64,000 nt of DNA. Origin: Halobaculum sp. CBA1158. Its GTDB lineage: Archaea; Halobacteriota; Halobacteria; Halobacteriales; Haloferacaceae. Both the position numbers and the translations under genes were made by a program. The DNA is taken from assembly GCF_021431925.1 (NCBI RefSeq), contig NZ_CP090371.1:930001-994000 (forward strand), given 5' to 3'. Numbering within the stretch: position 1 is the first letter of the stretch; each line of letters begins with the position of its first letter. The notes under the pieces are model-generated. The model made no database searches. It worked only from the letters and a program-made list of their open reading frames with translations, and was not told the origin of the DNA. Below, piece by piece: positions 55,526 through 64,000 of this stretch.

Positions 55526-55690
55526 TTTAGGGGGGTCCTCCTCGCTCACTCCGTTCGCTCGCTCGCCGAACCCCCCTAAAACCCGTTCATGTCGTTGGAT
55601 TCCGGAGGAATCCGACTACTGACGGGAAATCTTCGATTTCCCGTAATGTCAAAAATGCCGCTCGCTCGCCAGCCGAAGGCTGGCTCACTC
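55526..55690 (-). repeat. Multi-hairpin intergenic element, copy 2
   Basis: On the minus strand the order matches copy 1: GCCAGCC/GGCTGGC (55668-55684), a 10-base perfect stem ACGGGAAATC/GATTTCCCGT with 3-base loop (55622-55644), GGATTCC/GGAATCC (55597-55613), then CATGAACGGGTTTT and a final TTTAGGGGGG/CCCCCCTAAA stem (55526-55580). The first stem, linkers and third stem resemble copy 1 in sequence; the second stem is unrelated in sequence yet keeps its shape. The rest of the gap to 55813 shows no gene. Confidence 0.8.
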
Positions 55691-55813
55691 ACGGAACTAC
55701 CGTTAACGACTTCCGCACCGCAGCTGTGGTCTCTCTACGATCTCACCGATAACTGCGTCGCCTACGCCTGGCGTCCGTCCCGCTCCGGTCCCCCGCCACG
55801 GATTCGATCGACG

Positions 55814-55820
55814 GATATAG
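55814..55820 (+). promoter_or_regulatory. TATA box of the halocyanin gene
   Basis: GATATAG lies 26 bases before the ATG at 55846, the usual spacing for a leaderless transcript. Confidence 0.6.
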
Positions 55821-55845
55821 GTTCGGGACACGCCTAGCCGCGAGC

Positions 55846-56412
55846 ATGGAAGACGACACGCTCAGCCGCCGGAGCTTCATCCGGGGGGCGGCGGGCGCGA
55901 CCGCCGCCGCGGGCGCGGTCGCCGCGGGCTCTGGAACCGCAGCCGCTCAGGCGACGGCCGACGGCTCCGGCACCGTCGAGGTCGGTGCCGGCAGCGACGG
56001 CCTGCTGTTCGCGCCCGGGACCGAGGAAACGCTCTACGTGACGCCCGGAACGACGGTCACCTTCGAGTGGGTCTCCGGCGGCCACAACGTCGCCGTCAAC
56101 AGCCAGCCCGACGGCGCGTCCTGGGAGGGTCACACCCCGATCGAGGACGAGGGATTCTCGACGGAGTTCACCTTCGAGACCGTCGGCGTCTACGAGTACG
56201 TCTGTGAGCCCCACGCCTCCGTCGGGATGGAGGGAACTCTCGAGGTCGTCGAGGAACTGCCCACGCCTGAGCCGACGCCTGCGGGGCCGCCCGGAGTGCC
56301 CGATTCCGCAAAGAGCCTCGGCGTCGCCTCCTTCATCGCGATGGTCGCGACGCTTGGCCTCGCGTTCTTCTTCACGAAGTACGGCGGCGACTACGAACCG
56401 CCCGAGCAGTAG
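55846..56412 (+). CDS. Halocyanin-type blue copper protein
   Basis: 188 residues. A Tat signal (SRRSFIRGAAGATAAAG, residues 7-23) with AQA cleavage site, then a plastocyanin domain: copper ligands are His in SGGHNVAVN (about residue 83) and Cys/His/Met in YVCEPHASVGM (about 123-133). A Pro-rich linker and a C-terminal helix (about 160-178) anchor it outside the membrane, unlike lipobox-anchored halocyanins. It carries electrons in the respiratory chain. No oxidase gene is adjacent. Confidence 0.88.
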   Translation: MEDDTLSRRSFIRGAAGATAAAGAVAAGSGTAAAQATADGSGTVEVGAGSDGLLFAPGTEETLYVTPGTTVTFEWVSGGHNVAVNSQPDGASWEGHTPIEDEGFSTEFTFETVGVYEYVCEPHASVGMEGTLEVVEELPTPEPTPAGPPGVPDSAKSLGVASFIAMVATLGLAFFFTKYGGDYEPPEQ

Positions 56413-56479
56413 TCGCCGACGCCTCCGGTTTTTCGACGGTCGAATATCGGCCGTCGCGTTCGGCTTTCTCGCCCGATCG

Positions 56480-56593
56480 GTCCAGGGGTCCCGCGATCCG
56501 TCCAGGGGTCCCGCGATCCGTCCATTCCTCATGGCCACCGTCTGCTCGAGATCGTATACCTATCGTGCAGCAATTTTGACGGCAGTCTGCACG
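56480..56593. repeat. 20-base tandem duplication and hairpin in the halocyanin-M42 gap
   Basis: GTCCAGGGGTCCCGCGATCC is repeated perfectly at 56480-56499 and 56500-56519. Further on, CGTGCAG/CTGCACG arms (56564-56570/56587-56593) frame a 16-base loop with AATTTTGA. The 367-base gap (56413-56779) lies between convergent genes; no coding frame is credible. A small RNA is possible but unsupported. Confidence 0.6.
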
Positions 56594-56779
56594 TAGTGAC
56601 GGAACCTCGACAGATTCATTGCCGTCACCGAGAACGGACCGGTGCGGTACCGCGAGACGGGGGATGTCAGAGGCGCACGACGGCCGGCGGTCGAACCGCG
56701 TTCGAACCGGACGGCGATCCGGGCGGAGGCGCTGGGTCGCCGGGCCGTTTTCGGCGTCGAATCGCCGATCGACCGGCCG

Positions 56780-57832
56780 TTACAGCGAGTAGTCGTGAGA
56801 GCCGTCCTCGCTCGCGAGGAACGCCGCCAACAGGTCGATCGTCGCGCGCACGTCGTCGCCGTGGGCGGTCTCGGTGACCGTGTGGAGGTATCGCGTCGGG
56901 ATCGAGATCGCGCCGACGGGCTTCGCGCCGTTGGCCGTCTGGAAGGCGGCGGTGTCGGTGCCGCCCGAGGGCAGCACCTCCATCTGGTGGTCGATCCCCT
57001 CGGCCTCGGCCACGTCGCGCAGGCGACGGGTCACCTTCGGGTTCGTGATCACGGAGCCGTCCTTCAGCTTCACCGCCGTCCCCTCGCCCAGTCGGGTCAC
57101 CTGCTTGTCCTCGGCGACGCCGGCCGTGTCGGAGGCGATGGTCACGTCCAGCGCGATCGCGAGGTCCGGGTCCACGTCGACGCCGAGCGCCTCCGCCCCG
57201 CGCAGGCCGACCTCCTCCTGCACGGTCGCACAGAAGTGGACCGTCGCGTGCGGGTCATCCAGTTCGCGGGCCGCCTCGAGCATCGCGAACAGGCACACGC
57301 GGTCGTCGAGCGCCTTGCCCGTGACCGTCTCGCCCATCTCGACGGTGGTCTGCTCCATCGTCACGAGGTCGCCCACGTCGACGAGGTCCACGACGGCGTC
57401 CCCGTCCATCCCCAGGTCGATCACCACGTCCTCGACGGCGTCGTCCGTCTCGCGCTCCTCCTCGGAGAGCGTGTGGGGCGGCACCGACCCGATGACGCCG
57501 GTGAGGTCGCCCTGGCCCGTGTGGACTCGGACGCGCTGGGCGCGCAACACGCGGGCGTCCCACCCGCCGAGCGCGTCCACCTTCAGGAAGCCGTCGTCGG
57601 TGACGTGTTTCACCATGAAGCCGATCTCGTCCATGTGGGCCGCGACGGCGACCTCGTGGTCGCCGCTCCCCTCGACCGTCCCGACGACGTTGCCCATCGC
57701 GTCGGTTCGCACCTCGTCGACGGCGTCCTCGAGGACGGCGCGGACGCGGTCGCGGACGCGGTCCTCGTAGCCCGGCACCCCGGGAGTCTCGGTCAGCTCG
57801 CGAAGCAGGTCGAAGTCGAAGTCGAACGCCAT
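56780..57832 (-). CDS. M42 family metallopeptidase
   Basis: 350 residues. Metal ligands: HMDEIGFMVKHV (about 67), the Asp of KALDDRVCLFAML (about 179), EEVGLRGAEAL (about 210-220), DVTIASD and the late IPTRYLHTVTE His (about 320). These are the TET-type aminopeptidases that trim peptides after the proteasome in large cytosolic assemblies; some members are annotated as endoglucanases. The ATG at 57832 is chosen over an upstream open frame. It diverges from the MTH865 gene. Confidence 0.88.
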   Translation of the reverse strand: MAFDFDFDLLRELTETPGVPGYEDRVRDRVRAVLEDAVDEVRTDAMGNVVGTVEGSGDHEVAVAAHMDEIGFMVKHVTDDGFLKVDALGGWDARVLRAQRVRVHTGQGDLTGVIGSVPPHTLSEEERETDDAVEDVVIDLGMDGDAVVDLVDVGDLVTMEQTTVEMGETVTGKALDDRVCLFAMLEAARELDDPHATVHFCATVQEEVGLRGAEALGVDVDPDLAIALDVTIASDTAGVAEDKQVTRLGEGTAVKLKDGSVITNPKVTRRLRDVAEAEGIDHQMEVLPSGGTDTAAFQTANGAKPVGAISIPTRYLHTVTETAHGDDVRATIDLLAAFLASEDGSHDYSL

Positions 57833-57993
57833 GCTCGATCCACGTCGCGCGCGGGCCATAACCACCGGGGATTTCGAGGCGGACGGCCCGCCCGAGGTCG
57901 GCGTTCGGGTCCGCGACGACCGCTCGGGACAACTCTCACGGAGTTCACCGTGGTTCCGGAACGCTTTTGCGGCCATCGGCCCCGGTTGCGCGT

Positions 57994-58254
57994 ATGTCAG
58001 ACGACGTGGAAGCCGACCTGCGCGCCCAGTTCGAAGAGGCCTTCTCGGGAGCCGACTTCCCGGTCTCCAGTCAGATGGACCTCGTGCCGGCGCTGCCGCA
58101 GGGCCCGGGCACGAAGTTCGAGTCCGGCGACGTCTCCTTCACCGCGATGGAACTCGCCGCCAAGCTCGGCTCCAGCCAGGACTTCCCCTACGAGGACGTC
58201 GACTCGCTCGTCGACGACGTGATCGAGGGGCTGAAGGACAACGGGATGATCTGA
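57994..58254 (+). CDS. MTH865-like family protein
   Basis: 86 residues, the full family length. The helical EF-hand-like pattern DLRAQFEEAFSGADFPVSSQMDLVPALPQGPGTKFESGDVSFTAMELAAKL and terminal LKDNGMI are characteristic of the MTH865 family, known from structure but not function. Cytosolic. The ATG at 57994 follows an Arg-rich leader that is not part of the family. Confidence 0.83.
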   Translation: MSDDVEADLRAQFEEAFSGADFPVSSQMDLVPALPQGPGTKFESGDVSFTAMELAAKLGSSQDFPYEDVDSLVDDVIEGLKDNGMI

Positions 58255-58328
58255 GTCCGGCTTCGACCGCCCCACCCCGGGTCTCTCCTTCCCGTCGCCC
58301 TCCCGCCGCACTCCCGGTACCGCCCGGT

Positions 58329-58577
58329 TCAGTCGCCGCGTCGCTCGCGGCCGTGCGCTTCACACAGCACTTCGCCAGCGCCGCTGTCCAGGTAGAACGC
58401 GTCGCCGGCGCGGACCGCTTCGCCGCAGACCGCACAGCCGTCGCCGTGGAACACCGCGAGCTTCCCGACGGCGGTTCCGGTGCGGAGCGCTCCGGCCTCG
58501 CGTGCGGGGCGAGCGATCCCCTCGCCGACGGCCGTCAGGTCGTCGGTGTCGGCCGCCTCGAATCGGATGATCGGCAC
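58329..58577 (-). CDS. Small zinc-binding protein
   Basis: 82 residues from a GTG start. CAVCGEAVRAGDAFYLDSGAGEVLCEAH (about 48-75) has a CxxC...CxxH arrangement that should hold one zinc ion. The N-terminal half (MPIIRFEAADTDDLTAVGEG) is a short beta/alpha piece. No family recalled. It is divergent from the J-domain gene with a 111-base spacer; the large frame upstream overlaps that gene and is not coding. Confidence 0.65.
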   Translation of the reverse strand: MPIIRFEAADTDDLTAVGEGIARPAREAGALRTGTAVGKLAVFHGDGCAVCGEAVRAGDAFYLDSGAGEVLCEAHGRERRGD

Positions 58578-58688
58578 GCGTGAGCGACGCGTCTGCGGGG
58601 CCTTCACTCCTCGCGTCGCAGGCGACGCGGTCGCGGCCGGTCGGGCCGCCGGCGAGGGGTTCAAGAGCACCCGTCGCCAATCGCTGGT

Positions 58689-59324
58689 GTGTTCGGTGAG
58701 TGGATCGCCGCCCTGCCGGGGTGGCTGGTGTGGGGAGTCGTCGTCGGCGTCGTCGCCTCGGCCGGCGTCGCGACGGTGTTCCTGGCGGCCAATCGCTGGT
58801 TCCCCGACCCGCCGGCCCGCACCGGCGGCCGCGACCGCGGGTCGATCCGCCGCCGCGAGGAGATCCGCGAGTACCTCCGGCGCATCGACGAGCGGTTCCT
58901 CGAGGACGTCGACCGCGACGGGACGACCGTCGACTTCTACCTGCCCGAGCGCCGCGTCGCGCTCACCTTCGACGTGCACGCGTACTTCGCGATCCGCGAC
59001 GACGACGCCAGCGACGACCACGTGATACTCTGTGAACACGAGATGCCCGGGTGGCACCTCGCCCGGCGACTCCCGTTCGAGGTGCCCGAGGTCGACCTCG
59101 GTCTCGCTCCCGGACCCGGGTCCGCGAAGGCGACGCCCGCGGCCGCCTTCGATACGCTGGGCCTGCCCGCGAGCGCCGGCGAGGAGCGCGTCGAGGCCGC
59201 CTACCGCGAGAAGGTGAAGGAGACGCATCCCGACCAGGGCGGGAGCAGGGAGGCGTTCGACGAGGTCCGCGAGGCGTACGCGACCGCCCTCGAGCACGCC
59301 GAGGAGTCGTCCGCGCGGTCGTAG
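58689..59324 (+). CDS. Membrane-anchored J-domain protein
   Basis: 211 residues from a GTG start. One N-terminal helix (about 8-33, LPGWLVWGVVVGVVASAGVATVFL), a cytosolic region, and a C-terminal J domain (about 150-205, FDTLGLPASAGEERVEAAYREKVKETHPDQGGS) with the HPD tripeptide that stimulates Hsp70 ATPase. It would recruit DnaK to the membrane. The layout (anchor first, J last) is like other haloarchaeal forms. Transcribed alone. Confidence 0.83.
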   Translation: MFGEWIAALPGWLVWGVVVGVVASAGVATVFLAANRWFPDPPARTGGRDRGSIRRREEIREYLRRIDERFLEDVDRDGTTVDFYLPERRVALTFDVHAYFAIRDDDASDDHVILCEHEMPGWHLARRLPFEVPEVDLGLAPGPGSAKATPAAAFDTLGLPASAGEERVEAAYREKVKETHPDQGGSREAFDEVREAYATALEHAEESSARS

Positions 59325-59402
59325 CGCGCCGGGCGCTCTCGACAGTTCGTTCCTCCTCTTTTCTCTTCCTCGGGGCGGCGGTCCCTCGGTCCGTCCCGAC
59401 CG

Positions 59403-60356
59403 TTACCGCGAGATCCCTCCCTCGCCCTCGTCGATCACGCGCTCGACCTCCTCGGGCGTGACGACCGCGAGGTCGCCGGCGATGGTCCGCTTGAGCGAGG
59501 CGGTCGCGGCACCCCACTCCAGCGCCTCCGCCACGTCGCCGCCGCGGCACCGCCGCGAGAGGAAGCCGCCGACGAAGGCGTCGCCGGTACCGATCGCATC
59601 GAGCGTGTCGGCCTCGTACACCGGCTGCTCGAACACCTCGCCGTCGTGGAGCGCGAGTGCGCCCCGCTCGCCCCGCGTGACGACGACCGTCTCGAAGCCG
59701 TGGTCGGTCGCCAGTCCGTGGGCGATCTCGACCGTCTTCCCCTCCCGGTCGAGCACGGTCTCGGCGTCGCGTCTGGCGACGAACAGCGTGTCGACGTGAT
59801 CGAACAGGTCGGTCAGGGTCTCCCGGGCCGCCTCGTGGCTCCAGAGCTTGCTCCGGTAGTTCACGTCGAGGCTGGTCGAGGCTCCGGCGTCGGCGGCGCG
59901 TTCGAGGGCGGCGGCGGTCGCGTCGGCGGCCCGCCCGGAGAGCGCGGGCGTGATCCCCGTCGTGTGGAAGGCGGTCGCGTCGTCGAGCACGCCCAGCGGC
60001 AACTCCTCGGGCGTCACCGTCGTCACCGCCGAGTCGGCGCGGTCGTAGACGACGTTCGTTCCTCGGGGCTCGCCGCCGTGTTCGAGGTAGTAGGTGCCGA
60101 GGCGGGCGTCCTCGTCCCACGCGATCCCGGTGTGGACGCCGTGTGCGCGCAGGCCTCTGACCACCCGGCGGCCGAGCGGTGAGTTCGGGAGCTTCGAGAG
60201 CCACACCGTATCGATCCCCAGCGACGCGCCCGCGACGGCGACGTTGCTCTCTGCCCCGCCGACGCGGGCGTCGAGGGAGTCGGCGGTCTCCAGTCGGGTG
60301 CCCTCCGGGGGGGAGAGGCGAAGCATCGTCTCCCCGAAGGTGACGAGGTCGGTCAT
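59403..60356 (-). CDS. kdgK: 2-keto-3-deoxygluconate kinase (PfkB family)
   Basis: 317 residues. Ribokinase-fold signatures: [15 protein letters not shown] (about 34-48), VNYRSKLW (about 175) and the anion hole/catalytic [17 protein letters not shown] (about 255-270, catalytic Asp in GTGDAF). It phosphorylates KDG to KDPG in the semi-phosphorylative Entner-Doudoroff route used by haloarchaea; sugar specificity is inferred. GfcR, in this window, regulates such pathways in Haloferax. Convergent with the J-domain gene. Confidence 0.82.
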   Translation of the reverse strand: MTDLVTFGETMLRLSPPEGTRLETADSLDARVGGAESNVAVAGASLGIDTVWLSKLPNSPLGRRVVRGLRAHGVHTGIAWDEDARLGTYYLEHGGEPRGTNVVYDRADSAVTTVTPEELPLGVLDDATAFHTTGITPALSGRAADATAAALERAADAGASTSLDVNYRSKLWSHEAARETLTDLFDHVDTLFVARRDAETVLDREGKTVEIAHGLATDHGFETVVVTRGERGALALHDGEVFEQPVYEADTLDAIGTGDAFVGGFLSRRCRGGDVAEALEWGAATASLKRTIAGDLAVVTPEEVERVIDEGEGGISR

Positions 60357-60442
60357 GCGCGGGCCGACGACGGCGGCGCACAAGAAGGGTCGGGAAGGGA
60401 GCCGAGGGGAAGGAGGGACGGGAGCCTCGAGACCGGCTCCGC

Positions 60443-62869
60443 CTACTCGTCGCGTCGACCGCCGTGGCCGGGATAGTCGCGCTCGAACCGCTCGTCGATC
60501 TCCTCGGTCCCGAACTCCACGAGCACGGGGCGGCCGTGCGGACACGCGTAGGGGTTCTCGCAGTCGTCCAGCGCGTCGAGCAGGTCGGCGACGCTGCCCT
60601 CGGTCAGCGACGTGTTCCCCGTCACCGACGGGTAGCAGGCGAGATCCGCGAGCAGCGCGTCGGCCACCTCCGCCACCGGGCGACCGCCGTCGGCGACCTC
60701 GTCGGCGAACGCCGCGAGCACCTCGCGCAGGAGATCCGGGTCGAGCGTCGCGTCGAACACCGCCGGCACCGCCGTCACCGCGACCGCGCGGTCGACGGCG
60801 TCGGCGTCAGCGTCGCGGTCGGCGTCGTCGGCGCGGTCGCGGTCCCCGTCGCCGTCGACGCGCTCGGCCCGGAACCCCACCTCCCGGAGCGCGTCGCGGA
60901 ACGTCTCGAACAGCTCGGCCTCGCGGGCCGTCAACGGGAGTTCGACCGGCGCGGCGAGCGTCTGTGCGGGCGTGTCGCCGGCGACGGCCGCCCGGAGTCG
61001 CTCGTAGTTGACGCGCTCGTCGGCGGCGTGCTGGTCGACCAGCACGAGTCCGGCGTCCGTCTCGCAGACGACGTAGGTGTCGTCGTACTGCCCGAGCACC
61101 CGCATCGCGGGCAGGCGGTCGTGGTCGGTCCGCTCGTCGGTGGTGCCGCCCGCGAGCGTCGCCTGCGAGGGCGCGCCCCACGACCGGTCGCGGGCGTCGT
61201 CACTACCGTCCCCCGGCCGGTCGCTGTCGGCGTCACCACCGTCCCCGCCCTGGTCGCTGTCGACGGTCGCGCGGCCCCGACCCCGGTCGTCGCCATTACC
61301 GTCGTCGCCGTCCGTCTCCCGATCGACGTCGTCGGACTGCCACGATCGCGGCGACGGTGCGTCGCCGGCGGTCGCGTCGGTTCGCCCCCGCGTCGGGTGA
61401 TCCGTCGGCCGGTCCGTGCCGCTCACCTCGACGCTCCAGGCGTCGTCGCCGGCGGCGTCGGTGCCGCCGGTGTCGGCCGTTCCACCGGCGTCCGTGCCGT
61501 CGACTCCGGTCTCGTCGCCCGCGGCCGCTCCGGACGACTCCGATTCCTCGGAGTTTGCGGAGTCAGAACCGCCCCACGCGTCGAGGACCGAGGACGTCGA
61601 CTTCGCGCCGGGACTCGGGGAGTCGCGGTCGTCCGCGTCGCCTCCGGTCGAATCGCCGTCGTTGGAGCCGCTGTCGTCGGAGTCGTCGTTGGAGCCGCTG
61701 CCGTCGGAGTCGTCGCCGTCGGAGTCGCTTGTGTTCGCCGTCTCGTCGTCTTCGCGCCGCTCGGCCGCCGCCCGCTCGTGGTCCGTCCCCGCGCCGCCGA
61801 CGACCTCCGGGTTCACCGAGGTCTCGTCGGGCGCGGACCGACCCCGCGGGGCCGACGAGCGAACGAGGCCGTGGTCCAACAGCGCGGCCCGGACTCCCTC
61901 GCGGACGGTCGCCATCACGTCGGCGTCGTCGCCGAAGCGAACCTCGGTCTTCCGCGGGTGGACGTTCACGTCGACGGCCGTGCGCGGCACGTCGACGAAC
62001 AGGACCGCGAACGGGTAGCGGTCCGTGGCGAGTTGGCCCCCGTAGGCGTCGACGACGGCCCCACGGAGGTCGCTCTCGCGCACCCAGCGGTCGTTGACGT
62101 AGGTGGTGAGGTACTCCCGACTCGCCCGGGTCGTCTCCGGGTGCGAGACGAGCCCCGAGACGGCGATTCGCCCGTCCGCTGACTCGTGGTCGACCTCGAC
62201 CATCGACTCGGCGACCTCGCGGCCGTACACCGCGAGTACCGCCGAGCGCCGGTTCCCGTCGCCGGGGGAGGCGAACACCTCGCGACCGTCGTGCTCCAGC
62301 GAGACGGCCACGTCCGGGTTCGCCAGCGCGTACGCCGACACGACGCCGTTGACGCGGTCGAACTCCGTCGCGGGCGTCTTGAGGAACTTCCGGCGGGCGG
62401 GCGTGCGCCCGAACAGGTCGCGCACCTCGACGGTCGTCCCGACGGGGCAGCCGGCCGGTTCGACCTCTCCCTCGTCGCCGTGGTCGACGGTCAACTCCGC
62501 CCCGGTGTCGGCGTCGGGCGTTCGCGAGCGGACCGTCAGCCGAGCGACCGCGCCCACGGAGTGGAGCGCCTCGCCGCGAAAGCCGAGGGTTGCGACGCCC
62601 GAGTCGAGGTCGTCCATGCCCTCGAGCTTGCTCGTCGCGTGTTTCGCCACCGCCATCGGGAGCTCCTCTGGAGGGATGCCCGCGCCGTCATCGCGCACCC
62701 GGACGCCGTCGATCCCGCCGTTCTCGACGGCGACGGCGACTCGGCCCGCGCCCGCGTCCAGCGCGTTCTCGACGAGCTCCTTCACGACGGAGGCGGGTCG
62801 CTCGACCACCTCGCCAGCGGCGATCTCGCGGACGGTTCGGTCGTCGAGCGAGCGTATCTCCCCGGTCAT
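60443..62869 (-). CDS. mutL: DNA mismatch repair protein MutL
   Basis: 808 residues. GHKL ATPase motifs: [12 protein letters not shown] (about 32-43), DDGAGI and [17 protein letters not shown] (about 90-106). An N-terminal domain (to about 330) and C-terminal dimer/endonuclease domain (about 600-808, with [17 protein letters not shown] and [12 protein letters not shown]) are joined by a long disordered linker (about 335-600) rich in GSND/DDS and GTDAGG units. Partner mutS is not in the window. The linker is longer than usual and repetitive at DNA level. Confidence 0.92.
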   Translation of the reverse strand: MTGEIRSLDDRTVREIAAGEVVERPASVVKELVENALDAGAGRVAVAVENGGIDGVRVRDDGAGIPPEELPMAVAKHATSKLEGMDDLDSGVATLGFRGEALHSVGAVARLTVRSRTPDADTGAELTVDHGDEGEVEPAGCPVGTTVEVRDLFGRTPARRKFLKTPATEFDRVNGVVSAYALANPDVAVSLEHDGREVFASPGDGNRRSAVLAVYGREVAESMVEVDHESADGRIAVSGLVSHPETTRASREYLTTYVNDRWVRESDLRGAVVDAYGGQLATDRYPFAVLFVDVPRTAVDVNVHPRKTEVRFGDDADVMATVREGVRAALLDHGLVRSSAPRGRSAPDETSVNPEVVGGAGTDHERAAAERREDDETANTSDSDGDDSDGSGSNDDSDDSGSNDGDSTGGDADDRDSPSPGAKSTSSVLDAWGGSDSANSEESESSGAAAGDETGVDGTDAGGTADTGGTDAAGDDAWSVEVSGTDRPTDHPTRGRTDATAGDAPSPRSWQSDDVDRETDGDDGNGDDRGRGRATVDSDQGGDGGDADSDRPGDGSDDARDRSWGAPSQATLAGGTTDERTDHDRLPAMRVLGQYDDTYVVCETDAGLVLVDQHAADERVNYERLRAAVAGDTPAQTLAAPVELPLTAREAELFETFRDALREVGFRAERVDGDGDRDRADDADRDADADAVDRAVAVTAVPAVFDATLDPDLLREVLAAFADEVADGGRPVAEVADALLADLACYPSVTGNTSLTEGSVADLLDALDDCENPYACPHGRPVLVEFGTEEIDERFERDYPGHGGRRDE

Positions 62870-62924
62870 CGACGGTACGTGGCGACGACGGGGTATCAAT
62901 CCCGTGTTCCGTGCGCCCGCGGGG

Positions 62925-62962
62925 CGACACCGGGAGCCGCGGCGACGACACCGGGAGCCGCG
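62925..62962. repeat. 17-base direct repeat upstream of mutL
   Basis: CGACACCGGGAGCCGCG at 62925-62941 recurs at 62946-62962 (21-base period) in the 234-base gap between mutL and the divergent RecA-like gene. A TTAAG box near 63068 probably serves the latter. Confidence 0.55.
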
Positions 62963-63103
62963 TCGCCGCCGTCCCGAACCGCGCTGGCGACGAGTCGCGG
63001 TGAGACGCCGCCGTCGGCCTACAGGCCTGGGATCGCGTTACCGCGACTGAGAACGTCGGCGATCCGATTAAGTGGCGAGTTCGCACAGGAACTGCCAGCA
63101 CGC

Positions 63104-63784
63104 ATGAGTGGGAGCTCGCTCGAGGAACAGGACCGAACCGACGAACGCGACGCAGCCGCGGCGACGGACGGCGCGGGGGACGCCGTCGACGCGAGTCCGG
63201 ACGACGCGCACATCGCCGATACAGCCGGGGACGACACGGAGCGCCCCCGGTCGGCGCGCGCGGAACTGGTGTTGACGCCGCCGGGGCCGGAGCGTCGCGC
63301 GATGCTGAAGCGACAGGCGGTGACCGGCTACGTCGAACATCCGACGGTCGTGGAGTTCAGCTACGAGACCGACCCGGCGACGCTTCACGAGCGCTGGCGA
63401 GAGTCCGTCGGGTCGCCGCCGTGCCACATGGTCGTCGACGCCACCGGCAGCGGCGAGGTACCGGGCCCTCGGGTCGCCGCCGACGGGGGGTCATTCGCCG
63501 CGGAGGCGGCCCACCCGCAGGACCTCACCGGACTGTGCATGAAGTGGCAGGACGCCCTCGAGGAGGCGCGCGGCCGCGGCGACCTCTTCGTCGCGTTCGA
63601 CTCCGTGACGGCGCTGTTGCAGTACGTCGACCTCAGGGAGGCGTACCGCTTCCTGCACACCCTCGTCGCCGGCGTGCATCAGGCCGGCGCGCGCGCCCAG
63701 TTCTACCTCGACCCCGACGCCCACGACGAGCAGACCGTCTCGACGGTGCAGGGGCTGTTCGACGCCGTCCGACGGATCGGGTGA
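63104..63784 (+). CDS. RecA/KaiC-like haloarchaeal protein (DUF7504-like)
   Basis: 226 residues. After an acidic N-terminus (about 1-55) comes [23 protein letters not shown], then [16 protein letters not shown] and [53 protein letters not shown] (about 165-220). This matches a KaiC/RecA-type core with strand 3-4 and DSVTALL like Walker B, but no Walker A lysine is visible. Haloarchaeal DUF7504 is the likely family (from memory). Function unknown; possibly signalling. Confidence 0.65.
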   Translation: MSGSSLEEQDRTDERDAAAATDGAGDAVDASPDDAHIADTAGDDTERPRSARAELVLTPPGPERRAMLKRQAVTGYVEHPTVVEFSYETDPATLHERWRESVGSPPCHMVVDATGSGEVPGPRVAADGGSFAAEAAHPQDLTGLCMKWQDALEEARGRGDLFVAFDSVTALLQYVDLREAYRFLHTLVAGVHQAGARAQFYLDPDAHDEQTVSTVQGLFDAVRRIG

Positions 63785-63858
63785 GTCGCGAAGGACCGAC
63801 GCGACGGGCGGCTTCCGGGCGCGAACACGGTTTTGTCGCCTGGGACCGTTCGGCCGAC

Positions 63859-64000
63859 ATGGACCTCACGCGCCGGTTCGCCGACTACGACGCCTTCTGG
63901 GAGCGTCACGCGAACCCGAAGAGCGGCTGGTCGCGGTTCCTGTCGGTCCCGCTGTTGGTGCTCGCGGCGTACACGCGCGACCGACGACTGTTCGCGGTCG
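63859..64000 (+). CDS. Membrane protein, DUF6653-like (truncated by window end)
   Basis: Only the first 47 residues are in the window: [21 protein letters not shown] then [22 protein letters not shown]. The pattern FWxRHANPxSGW followed by a first hydrophobic helix is that of small haloarchaeal membrane proteins filed as DUF6653 (from memory). Continues beyond 64000. Confidence 0.55.
   Translation, partial: MDLTRRFADYDAFWERHANPKSGWSRFLSVPLLVLAAYTRDRRLFAV

Noticed and set aside
56642-58222. 526-codon plus-strand open frame
   Set aside because: Shadow of the M42 peptidase gene on the other strand, with Arg/His/Val-rich composition.

Overview
The window is a GC-rich, gene-dense piece of a haloarchaeal chromosome (class Halobacteria). 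The evidence is the strongly acidic proteins, an archaeal A-type ATP synthase operon, archaeal release factor aRF1, CDP-archaeol synthase, a halocyanin, Azf-type glucose-6-phosphate dehydrogenase, a GfcR-type regulator, TATA boxes about 25 bases before start codons (leaderless transcripts), and intergenic hairpins with GAGCGAAGCGAG loops. Base composition and repeat style would fit the Halorubrum/Haloferax side of the class, but that is only an inference. No rRNA, tRNA, CRISPR array or prophage was seen.

Layout: 1-365 is an array of alternating repeats and hairpins. 0.4-5.4 kb holds housekeeping genes (DUF309, HPP membrane protein, azf, mptD, creatininase family, quinone-type methyltransferase). 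5.5-9 kb holds envelope proteins and a membrane-anchored winged-helix regulator. 9-12.3 kb holds etfBA, a polyprenyl synthase and a Tat lipoprotein. 12.3-12.7 kb carries a multi-hairpin element, followed by korAB. 15.7-24.2 kb holds a flavin reductase, phosphodiesterase, receiver protein, thioesterase, DUF502, proline dehydrogenase, carS between two heptamer arrays, a pilin-like protein, pyrE and gfcR. 24.4-27.4 kb holds an NCS2 permease and an arylsulfotransferase-like protein. 27.6-36.7 kb is the complete ATP synthase cluster (ahaH, atpI, K, E, C, F, A, B, then D).

37.27-39.10 kb is an intact IS200/IS605-type element (tnpA, tnpB, right-end RNA) inserted exactly in the stop codon of prf1. 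40.5-46.9 kb holds a MinD-like ATPase, argS, the rbkR-ribB riboflavin operon, an EamA protein and a broken second copy of the ribB 3' end next to an acetyltransferase. 46.9-64 kb holds nhaC, ilvE, meaB-mcmA2, a GAF/PAS protein, an S9 peptidase, a glycosyltransferase, the second copy of the multi-hairpin element, halocyanin, M42 peptidase, small proteins, a J-domain protein, kdgK, mutL, a RecA-like protein and a truncated DUF6653-type gene.

How it works together: most genes are core metabolism (ferredoxin/ETF electron transfer, ATP synthesis, sugar oxidation through Azf and KDG kinase, isoprenoid lipid synthesis, riboflavin, pyrimidine and pterin synthesis). The most unusual material is non-coding or mobile: the IS that rebuilds the stop codon of the release-factor gene and carries a guide to that same site, its TnpB with a displaced catalytic glutamate, a four-hairpin intergenic element present twice with a covarying middle hairpin, and inverted heptamer arrays on both sides of carS.
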